Source: Enterococcus_E cecorum_C
Lineage (GTDB): Bacteria > Bacillota > Bacilli > Lactobacillales > Enterococcaceae
NCBI RefSeq assembly: GCF_052119425.1
Contig: NZ_JBQKFH010000009.1
Coordinates: forward strand, 6,445 to 70,444
Length of the DNA: 64,000 bases
Direction: 5' to 3'
Part shown: positions 35,161 to 42,190 of the stretch, piece by piece
Position numbering within the stretch: the stretch's first letter is position 1
Layout of the letters: each line of letters opens with the position of its first letter
The notes under the pieces: model-generated
Databases searched by the model: none
What the model was told of the DNA's origin: nothing
Seen by the model: the letters and a program-made list of their open reading frames with translations, nothing else
Program-made: the position numbers and the translations under genes

Positions 35161-36276
35161 CTACACTAACATGGATAGGACTAACCCACCGGCAATCACC
35201 GAAGCAATCTGACCAGAAACATTTGCGCCAGCCGCATGCATTAATATAAAGTTTTGGGGATCTTCAGCGGTAGCCATTTTTTGAATCACGCGACTAGACA
35301 TTGGGAAAGCCGAGATACCCGCCGCCCCAATCATTGGGTTCACTTTGTCTTTTAAGAAAAGGTTCAAAAACTTCGCAAACAAAACGCCACCAACACTATC
35401 CATCACAAAGGCAACTAAACCAAGTGCGATGACCATTAATGTATCCCAGCGCAAAAACTCACTGTATTGCATTTTTACTGAAACAGCTAGCCCTAATAAA
35501 ATACTAATTAAATTCACTAATTCATTCTGAGCGCTCAAAGAAAGACGATCTAATACCCCACATTCTCTAAGTAAATTACCAAACATTAAAAAGCCCACCA
35601 ATGGTAGTGAAACCGGCGCAATAATTCCAGCAATTACACAAATGACTATCGGGAAAATGATTTTAGCCGTTTGTGAAACATTATGTGCTTGATAATGCAT
35701 ACGAATTTGTCGCTCTTTTTTAGTCGTGACTGCTTTGATGGCAACCGGTTGAATAATCGGTACTAAAGCCATGTAAGAATAAGCAGCCACCATAATCGCC
35801 CCTAAATATTTAGAATGTAACGTATTAGCCACGAAAATCGAAGTTGGTCCATCAGCTGCACCGATAATGCCAATTGACGCCGCATCATTCAAATCAAAGC
35901 CTAGTAAAACAGCCATAATTATTGTAAAGAAAATCCCAAATTGCGCGGCGGCACCAAATAAAAGTAGCGAAGGATTTTGTAACAGTGGACCAAAATCAAT
36001 CATTGCCCCAATCCCGATAAACAATAATAATGGGAAGAGTTCCGTATTAATCCCTGCTTCAAACAGAATTTGAAATGGGCCTTTTTCATTTCCAGTCATC
36101 AATACCCCAGAAAATGGAAAATTAACTAAAATCGTCCCTAACCCAATTGGTACTAAAAGTGTAGGTTCATATTCCTTTTTAATCCCTAAGTACATTAAAA
36201 TGCCACCAATGACCATCATCACAATGCGTCCTGGTTCTTGGACAAAGACTTGTAAGCTATCCATTAAAGCTTGCAT
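35161..36276 (-). CDS. oadB: oxaloacetate decarboxylase beta subunit (sodium pump)
   Basis: A 371-residue polytopic membrane protein. It has the family motifs GIGAMIDFGPLLQNPSLLLFGAAAQFGIF, ASIGIIGAADGPTSIFVANTL and GAAGISAFPMSSRVIQKM; the last two carry the ion- and carboxybiotin-handling residues. It decarboxylates carboxybiotin and exports sodium. It lies between the biotin carrier and the small subunit gene. Confidence 0.93.
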   Translation of the reverse strand: MQALMDSLQVFVQEPGRIVMMVIGGILMYLGIKKEYEPTLLVPIGLGTILVNFPFSGVLMTGNEKGPFQILFEAGINTELFPLLLFIGIGAMIDFGPLLQNPSLLLFGAAAQFGIFFTIIMAVLLGFDLNDAASIGIIGAADGPTSIFVANTLHSKYLGAIMVAAYSYMALVPIIQPVAIKAVTTKKERQIRMHYQAHNVSQTAKIIFPIVICVIAGIIAPVSLPLVGFLMFGNLLRECGVLDRLSLSAQNELVNLISILLGLAVSVKMQYSEFLRWDTLMVIALGLVAFVMDSVGGVLFAKFLNLFLKDKVNPMIGAAGISAFPMSSRVIQKMATAEDPQNFILMHAAGANVSGQIASVIAGGLVLSMLV

Positions 36277-36291
36277 GACTCTCCCTCCATT

Positions 36292-36699
36292 CTATTCAAT
36301 TACAATTAACGGATCTCCAGGATTGACCATTGTATTAACCTCAACACAAATTTGTTTGACAAACCCACTGCGATGCGCGACAATTTCATTTTCCATTTTC
36401 ATCGCTTCTAAGATCATCACTGGTTGATTTTCTTGTACGGAATCTCCAACATTTACTAATAATTTCAAAATATTACCAGGCATAGGGGCAACCAATGGCT
36501 CAGCATCACTTGTAACTGGACTAGCAGCTGTAGGTGTCTTAGGAACTTCTGGTGCTACCGGTGCTTGAGGCGCAACCGGTGGTGTAGGAGTTACTGGTGC
36601 TTGTGGGACAACCGGTGCTTGTGGTGCACCTCCCCCAATTTCCTCCATTTCCACTAAATATTCTTTCCCATCAATTGATATTTTAAATTTTCTAAGCAT
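36292..36699 (-). CDS. biotin carboxyl carrier protein of oxaloacetate decarboxylase
   Basis: A 135-residue protein with three parts: a short N-terminal beta segment (LRKFKISIDGKEYLVEM), a flexible Ala-Pro-rich linker (residues about 25-60), and a biotinyl domain with the attachment lysine in LEAMKMENEIVAH. It shuttles carboxyl groups between OadA and OadB. In E. faecalis this separate carrier is called OadD. Confidence 0.92.
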   Translation of the reverse strand: MLRKFKISIDGKEYLVEMEEIGGGAPQAPVVPQAPVTPTPPVAPQAPVAPEVPKTPTAASPVTSDAEPLVAPMPGNILKLLVNVGDSVQENQPVMILEAMKMENEIVAHRSGFVKQICVEVNTMVNPGDPLIVIE

Positions 36700-36713
36700 A
36701 ACAATTCCTCCGA

Positions 36714-37058
36714 CTAAATTTTTTCTTTAATAGAATGGATTTTCCATTGACTCTCTGGATAAATTTCAGCTGCCAAACTCGCTGCAATCAAGCTAATCAC
36801 TTTCGCATCAGGATTGTGCTGCTTAATGCTTTTTACTTGCCAAGTACTATCCGGAGCATCTCCTGCACAAATCGCACTGCTAATAACAGCCGCAAGCTCT
36901 CTTTGGCTTCCTTCTACCTCAACGAACAATGGGATTTCGCGCCATTGTTCACCTGGTTCTTTATTATGAACTTGTTCGGTAAAAGAAGTTGCTGCCACTT
37001 GCTTCTTTTCTGGCATTTTTTCTTCTTTTTTTCCGAATATTTTTTGCCACCAACGCAT
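36714..37058 (-). CDS. OadH-like accessory subunit of oxaloacetate decarboxylase
   Basis: A 114-residue protein beginning MRWWQKIFGKKEEKMPEKK. Two similar segments follow, ELAAVISSAICAGDAPDSTWQVKSI and KVISLIAASLAAEIYPESQWKIHSI, so it looks like an internal duplication. Its place before the biotin carrier matches OadH of the E. faecalis complex. ATG 37058 is chosen with GAGGTGG upstream. No membrane helix is seen. The two repeats resemble the tail found in some OadG proteins. Confidence 0.72.
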   Translation of the reverse strand: MRWWQKIFGKKEEKMPEKKQVAATSFTEQVHNKEPGEQWREIPLFVEVEGSQRELAAVISSAICAGDAPDSTWQVKSIKQHNPDAKVISLIAASLAAEIYPESQWKIHSIKEKI

Positions 37059-37073
37059 GTTAACCACCTCTTA

Positions 37074-37147
37074 TTGTTAGCGTTTACATTTCTCTTTAAA
37101 AAATATTTCTCGTAATTATTGTAACGCTTTCATAGTTATAATTGCAA
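37074..37147 (-). promoter_or_regulatory. oad promoter with two cre-like sites
   Basis: On the minus strand TTGCAA (37142-37147) and TACAAT (37118-37123) are 18 bp apart. ATGTAAACGCTAACAA (37074-37089) matches the CcpA cre consensus at every position, and sits just upstream of the ribosome site. A second partial match, ATGAAAGCGTTACAAT (37118-37133), overlaps the -10 box. This is strong evidence for catabolite control. Confidence 0.75.
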
Positions 37148-37191
37148 GTATTATTAAACCTTTCACATAATTCTCATTGTATTTAAACAAA

Positions 37192-37219
37192 AAAGAGCAA
37201 GGCCAAAACCTTACTCTTT
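37192..37219 (-). terminator. terminator of macro/psiE operon
   Basis: AAAGAGCAAGG (37192-37202) pairs with CCTTACTCTTT (37209-37219) with one mismatch. On the minus strand it is followed by TTTGTTT. It overlaps the last codons of the PsiE gene. Confidence 0.75.
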
Positions 37220-37666
37220 CTCTTCTTTTTTCATTTTGGCAATCATTTGCTTAACCAATATCTCTGGCTTAAATGACTTGAGATGCTCTAATATATATAA
37301 AACAATCACTAAAACCAAAATCGCAAAAGCCATAAATAAAGTCTCTAAGCCACTTCCATGTGCAAGCAACAATTGTCTTAAGATAGCGGTAATACTAATC
37401 AAAACTAAATAGCGCACCGGGATATGGTGGTCATCACGGACATATCTCAATAGCATTAAAATAATCTCTAAAAGGATAAATAATGTCGCTACCTCTTCAA
37501 TCAGATAGTATAGGGAATTAGTACTTTTTAACGGCACGACTTGCTGGAAAATCGAATAAATCGCTTCACCCATCACAATAATGACAATAACGACCAAAAT
37601 CCCTAACAAAATATCTACCACTGTACTAACAATTTTTTCTAAAGAACTGATTTGTTTATCGTTCAT
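37211..37666 (-). CDS. PsiE-family membrane protein
   Basis: A 151-residue protein with four hydrophobic segments. The family features are the first helix (ILLGILVVIVIIVMGEAIYSIF), YYLIEEVATLFILLEIILMLLRYV, and the basic HHIPVRYLVLISITAILRQLL. PsiE of E. coli is phosphate-starvation induced, with unknown role. It lies ten bases downstream of the SseB/macro gene, so it is cotranscribed with it. The function is unknown. Confidence 0.8.
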   Translation of the reverse strand: MNDKQISSLEKIVSTVVDILLGILVVIVIIVMGEAIYSIFQQVVPLKSTNSLYYLIEEVATLFILLEIILMLLRYVRDDHHIPVRYLVLISITAILRQLLLAHGSGLETLFMAFAILVLVIVLYILEHLKSFKPEILVKQMIAKMKKEEKE

Positions 37667-37676
37667 CTTTTCCCCC

Positions 37677-39737
37677 TTAAGCCTCTTCTAAATAATCACG
37701 AAAAGCACTGTATACTTCAAAATCTTCTGTAGATAAATAAACATGTAAAACATAATCACGATTATCAGTCATCCACTGCGCAACTGTATTGATAATGAGT
37801 GGCATTAATTCTTCTAAAGGATAGCCTGCATCATTAAAGCCAAAGATTGGCAATACAATCTGTTTCAAATTTAATTTACGTGCTTGATTTAATGACTCAT
37901 AGTAGCTATTGATGACACATTCATCTGCCTGAGGACATTGCTGATATTTGGGAATAACGGTGTGGAAAATATATTTCGTTTTCGCACCAAATCCAGGAGT
38001 TACTTTCACCTCACCAGGGCGTAAAGTCATCAAATCATCATAATAATCTGCCAAACGTGTACCAATCTTTGTTCGTAACACATAATCCAAACTTTGGGTA
38101 TTATCCAAATTAAATTTCAAATTATTCACGACACTATCTGCAGTTAAATTCACCACATTTGCATACTCTAAATAGATTTGACTACGCTTCATGGTTTCTT
38201 GATTACGCATGAAAATGGTCATAATCAATTCCTTTGCCAAAAAGAATGGCCGTCCATATGGATTTAGCATAATACCATTGACATTAGGTGTTTTTGCCAC
38301 CATTTCCAAAATTGCTGAAATCGGATAAACAATCCCTTTCGTGCGACCGTCTTTTTCAAATTCCTCAATATTAGTAAAAGCAACAAACGCCTCTTGGTTA
38401 TTCTCTACAAAAAGTCGGAACAATTCCCAAGACTTACCATCGGTTGTCATTAATATTTCATCTTTAGAACCTAAGTGATAGCTATGATGAGAATTTTTGG
38501 TTCTTATCGGGTGAACAGGTAAAATTAACTCACCACCTAAATTCATATTTTGCCGTATAGCTTCCATTAAGGCAATCGTCTCTTCAATAGATGGATCCTC
38601 ATCAATCTCTTCTAAAGCAATATCAATTTGACGATTATCAATCACCGAGTCATCTTCTAAGTCACGTGCAAACTTCACGGTATCTGACTTACGCAAAATT
38701 TTGCGGGTAAATTCTAATGGCTGAGGCAAATCTTTCAAGTCATAATATTCTAGACTCAATATTTTGGCAACTTTTTCTTCTAATTGATTGCCCACTGGTA
38801 CTACTACATAATCACCTTCATGGACGAAAAGATTATCTACCACATAATAATTCTGCTGCCTGGTCTCTTCAATTTCAACCAAAGCATAGATATATTGGCT
38901 GATTTCTTTATGACGGAGTGGCAGTGAGGTAAAGATATGGCCTAAAAAAGTACTTCCCTGTAGCATCAAATCATGGATAGCATCTACTAATTCTTTCCAA
39001 CCAGGTGTAAAAAACATCTGATGTAAACCCCAATAATACTCTTCAAAAGTGCCATCGATCAACTCAATCTTTAAGTAAACATCTGAATCATGGACTTTGC
39101 GGTCTTCTTCTTTCCCACGACTATTTTGAGTAGCGAAAACCAATTGAAAAGTATTTAACAGTTGACCTAACTCGCGACGTTCGAATTCATAATAAGTTCT
39201 TTGATTCACTTCATCGATTTTCTCATAGGTGATCTTGCGTGTACTGCGTCGTAATGTTAAGGTCTCTTGCAAAATTAAATAGGTTTGCTTAGAAAGCATA
39301 AAATTCGAAGGCATATATTTATCTAAATTTTTGACCGTAAAAGTAACAGCTTCAATGCCTCTTCCATACTGTTCAAGTAATTCAGGAATCATGTCCAATA
39401 CTTTTTGTTGAAATTTTCCCCAATTTTTTGGAAAATAATCATCTGCACCATAGGAAATAACCAATCCATCTTCATCAAAAAATTCTACATTCCATTTATT
39501 TTTTTGTTTGATTTCTGGACTAGCATCATTTGGTAAAACCGGCCAGTCAGCCAAAGAGGATTGTTTAATCTCTTGCAACCATTCTTGAGATTTTTTCTCA
39601 TCAACACTTCCAGAATGATAAGTATAAAGACCCGCTATTCTTGAAAAACTATATTCAACATGTTTTCCAACTAAACGAATTTCGATACTTAATTTTTCAT
39701 TCGGCGCATTGACATTAATATTCATTTGATTAAACAT
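37677..39737 (-). CDS. multidomain protein with SseB-like and divergent macro domains
   Basis: A protein of about 686 residues. The N-terminal 280 residues are unrecognised. A short beta-rich part follows (GDYVVVPVGNQLEEKVAKILSLEYYDLKDLPQPLE, about 305-345), resembling an SH3-like VGDxVxVPxG fold. An acidic linker leads to an SseB-like domain (about 400-510: ELILPVHPI, AFVAFTNIEEF, GIMLNPYG). The C-terminus (about 525-686) reads as a divergent macro domain: VVNLTADSVVNNL, GEVKVTPGFGAKTKYIFHTV, IVLPIFGF. The usual ADP-ribose loop Asn-Ala-Ala-Asn is missing. The ATG is preferred over GTG 39746. Function is unknown. Confidence 0.65.
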   Translation of the reverse strand: MFNQMNINVNAPNEKLSIEIRLVGKHVEYSFSRIAGLYTYHSGSVDEKKSQEWLQEIKQSSLADWPVLPNDASPEIKQKNKWNVEFFDEDGLVISYGADDYFPKNWGKFQQKVLDMIPELLEQYGRGIEAVTFTVKNLDKYMPSNFMLSKQTYLILQETLTLRRSTRKITYEKIDEVNQRTYYEFERRELGQLLNTFQLVFATQNSRGKEEDRKVHDSDVYLKIELIDGTFEEYYWGLHQMFFTPGWKELVDAIHDLMLQGSTFLGHIFTSLPLRHKEISQYIYALVEIEETRQQNYYVVDNLFVHEGDYVVVPVGNQLEEKVAKILSLEYYDLKDLPQPLEFTRKILRKSDTVKFARDLEDDSVIDNRQIDIALEEIDEDPSIEETIALMEAIRQNMNLGGELILPVHPIRTKNSHHSYHLGSKDEILMTTDGKSWELFRLFVENNQEAFVAFTNIEEFEKDGRTKGIVYPISAILEMVAKTPNVNGIMLNPYGRPFFLAKELIMTIFMRNQETMKRSQIYLEYANVVNLTADSVVNNLKFNLDNTQSLDYVLRTKIGTRLADYYDDLMTLRPGEVKVTPGFGAKTKYIFHTVIPKYQQCPQADECVINSYYESLNQARKLNLKQIVLPIFGFNDAGYPLEELMPLIINTVAQWMTDNRDYVLHVYLSTEDFEVYSAFRDYLEEA

Positions 39738-39746
39738 TGCTATCAC

Positions 39747-39972
39747 ATCTTTCTAAAGATAACATAAAACTAAAATGTTCATTTAAGAAATCAAAATTAC
39801 AAGTATAATTAAATATCATTTTTATTATTTTTCATTTTTTATGAAAGCGAATCATTCTAGTATAATTCTTAATTTACATTTATGTCACTTTTATTCAATT
39901 TTACCATACATTGTTGCTTTTGTTTAGCACCTATTTTTATTAATGTATAGTTTATCGCTATAAAAAAACAAA
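39747..39972. promoter_or_regulatory. promoter region of macro/psiE operon
   Basis: AT-rich spacer. On the minus strand GTGACA, 18 bp, then TATACT (about 39857-39886) makes a plausible promoter around 110 bp before the coding region. No other feature is supported. Confidence 0.45.
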
Positions 39973-40021
39973 AAATGAGTCATATTCCTAATAATCATTA
40001 TCATTAGAAATTGACTCATTT
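39973..40021 (-). terminator. terminator of L,D-transpeptidase gene
   Basis: AAATGAGTCA (39973-39982) pairs with TGACTCATTT (40012-40021), followed on the minus strand by a long T-rich run. The loop contains TAATAATCATTATCA, which looks like a Fur box but is more simply a secondary stem. Confidence 0.8.
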
Positions 40022-40022
40022 A

Positions 40023-40970
40023 TTAGGCAAGAATACTAACAGGTGTACCCGTCGGCAATTGTTCATAAAACCATTTCGCATCAGGAATTGATAATTGAAT
40101 ACAGCCGTGGGAAACGCCACTTCCCGTCACTCCAAGCTTTAATCCCTGACTTTTTGCATAAGGACCTTTATCAGATTCTTTATCAATGCTATGGAACAGA
40201 TACAATCCGCCATCTTTCCAACCAACCGCATAGTCCGCCCCACCAAAAGTAGACCAAAAACTATTCGCTCGATAATCATTAACAGAATAACTGCCAGTCG
40301 GCGTGAAGTAACCGTTACGAGCAGTTTGACAAAGCATGGTATACACAATGTTTTCTCCACTTTTTACATAAACACGCTTTTGCCCAATTGATACCTCAAT
40401 ATTCAGATCCTTAACCTTAGCTAAATTGGGTTGGGAACCACCCGTTTGATAGAAATAATAGTCATCGTTGTGCATTTCAATCTGATCTTCACAAACCCAC
40501 CCTAGTACTTCATCAGGAAAGGCCACTTGATACCATAATTTTCCTTGGCTCTTGACCGTTTGTCTAGAGATAGCCATAAAATGCAAAAATTGTTCAGACT
40601 TTGGATAAACAAGCGACTCTTTATGCGGATAGAGATAGATTTTACCAGTTTGAAACAAAAAATGATTCGTCTGCTCATCGACTAAAACAACAGGTTCAAG
40701 ATTACGCCAACGAAAATTTTGCATTGCTGGATTTGAAACTATTTTCAATGGATTGCGTAATTCATGATTAGCCTCGGCCATTAAAGTAGTAGATGAATTC
40801 AAATTATTTTCTTTCAATTCACTTTGCTTTTGCTTATTCAAAGAAGTTGCTAGTACCGTTTCAGATAGATGCAACTTCTTTGAATAATCTCCCGCTATCC
40901 AGCGCTCAAAATAAATGCCAATTGAAAAAAACAATACCCCACTGAATAGAAATATCACAATTTTTTTCAT
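40023..40970 (-). CDS. L,D-transpeptidase (YkuD domain)
   Basis: A 315-residue protein with an N-terminal signal anchor (MKKIVIFLFSGVLFFSIGIYF), a middle region with an SH3-like stretch (YHFMA-type, LVYPKSEQFLHFMAISRQ), and a C-terminal YkuD catalytic domain. That domain has YFTPTGSYSV and the active-site motif GSGVSHGCIQLS, with Cys290 near the end. It would form 3-3 cross-links or anchor chains in peptidoglycan on the outer face. ATG 40970 follows GGGGGAA. It is divergent from a cell-wall amidase gene. Confidence 0.87.
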   Translation of the reverse strand: MKKIVIFLFSGVLFFSIGIYFERWIAGDYSKKLHLSETVLATSLNKQKQSELKENNLNSSTTLMAEANHELRNPLKIVSNPAMQNFRWRNLEPVVLVDEQTNHFLFQTGKIYLYPHKESLVYPKSEQFLHFMAISRQTVKSQGKLWYQVAFPDEVLGWVCEDQIEMHNDDYYFYQTGGSQPNLAKVKDLNIEVSIGQKRVYVKSGENIVYTMLCQTARNGYFTPTGSYSVNDYRANSFWSTFGGADYAVGWKDGGLYLFHSIDKESDKGPYAKSQGLKLGVTGSGVSHGCIQLSIPDAKWFYEQLPTGTPVSILA

Positions 40971-41114
40971 ATTTCCCCCAAAATTCTTATTCAATAATTT
41001 ACATTGTAAGAAAGATTCAGTAAAATTACAAGTAAGGTGATTCAGTTGTCATTAATCTTTTACATACTTGTCACATAGTTCTTCAATATTCACTGAAAGA
41101 ATGGAGGTCATTTT

Positions 41115-42074
41115 TTGGCTAAGAAAAAGAAAAAACGCAGATTAAAAAAGAAGTGGCGCTATCGTTTCTCCCTTCTAGGTATTCTTTTACTGTTATGGCT
41201 CATTTTTGGACCAATCAAAGGGCATTTACTACATAAACCAGAAAAAAAGGAGGCAACTACAGTAACAACCGTTAAGAAAAAAAAGATTCCTCAGCGAAAA
41301 GCAGAAGAAAAGTCTTTTGTAAAAGTAACATCTCGTGATATTAATCTATATCAAAATGCCGATGCTACTAGTCAAATTTTAGAAGCTGTATCACCAGGGG
41401 AAATTTTTGATTATCAAGGAATGGAAAATGACTTTTATTTAGTGTCTACTAATCAAGGTTTTACTGGCTATGTTTCGAAAAGTGATGCTAGTAAATTCAC
41501 AAAAAAAATGCTTCAACCCATACATACACTTAAAAATGCAATTATCGTTTTAGATGCTGGTCATGGAGGCGATGACATTGGTGCATCTAGCATAAATAAA
41601 AAATACTATGAAAAAGATATGACCATCGCGATGGTTAAAGTAATCAAAAAAGCCTTAGAAAATGCTGGTGCAAAAGTTTACTTAACCCATAATTCAAGTA
41701 ATAAATATATTTATTTAGATGATGTCACAAAATTTTCAATGGATAAAAATGCCGATGTTTTCTTAAGCATTCACTTTGACGCAGCTGATGTTGATAATCA
41801 GTACTCAGGCGTCAAAACTTATTACTACTATAATAAATATCAAAACTTAGCTCAAAGTATCAGTCACCAATTTGATAACCTACCTTTGAATAATTTAGGT
41901 ATTGAGCAAGGAAATTTCGAAGTGATTCGTGAAACAACCCAGCCATCTCTTTTACTAGAACTAGGTTACCTTAATAATGAAAAAGATTTAGCCTATATTA
42001 CCAGTAATGATTATCGAGAAAAGATCGCTAATGATATTGTAAAAGGACTTGAAAACTTTTTTAATAACAACTAA
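41115..42074 (+). CDS. N-acetylmuramoyl-L-alanine amidase with SH3 domain
   Basis: A 319-residue exported amidase. It begins with a very basic tail (AKKKKKRRLKKKWRYR) and one membrane helix (FSLLGILLLLWLIFG). A bacterial SH3 domain follows (residues about 67-115), then an Amidase_3 domain. Zinc and catalytic residues lie in LDAGHGG, YYEKD, FLSIHFDA and LLELGYL. It starts at TTG 41115 with GGAGGTCA seven bases upstream. It cleaves the stem peptide from muramic acid, and its divergent neighbour also acts on peptidoglycan. Confidence 0.9.
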   Translation: MAKKKKKRRLKKKWRYRFSLLGILLLLWLIFGPIKGHLLHKPEKKEATTVTTVKKKKIPQRKAEEKSFVKVTSRDINLYQNADATSQILEAVSPGEIFDYQGMENDFYLVSTNQGFTGYVSKSDASKFTKKMLQPIHTLKNAIIVLDAGHGGDDIGASSINKKYYEKDMTIAMVKVIKKALENAGAKVYLTHNSSNKYIYLDDVTKFSMDKNADVFLSIHFDAADVDNQYSGVKTYYYYNKYQNLAQSISHQFDNLPLNNLGIEQGNFEVIRETTQPSLLLELGYLNNEKDLAYITSNDYREKIANDIVKGLENFFNNN

Positions 42075-42076
42075 TC

Positions 42077-42111
42077 AAAAAAGAACAGTTCATAAAGAGC
42101 TGTTCTTTTTT
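42077..42111. terminator. terminator after amidase gene
   Basis: AAAAAAGAACAG (42077-42088) with CTGTTCTTTTTT (42100-42111) forms a 12-bp stem with A- and T-runs on both sides, usable in both directions. Confidence 0.85.
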
Positions 42112-42190
42112 GTGAGGTGTAACCCTCATATAAGGAAAGGTTTATACCATGAAACAACATTTTTCACATCTTTAGCCATCACAATCTTCG

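Noticed and set aside
39989..40003. TAATAATCATTATCA, close to a Fur box (7-1-7)
   Set aside because: It lies inside the loop of the L,D-transpeptidase terminator, well away from any promoter I could place. AT-rich inner stems make such matches by chance.
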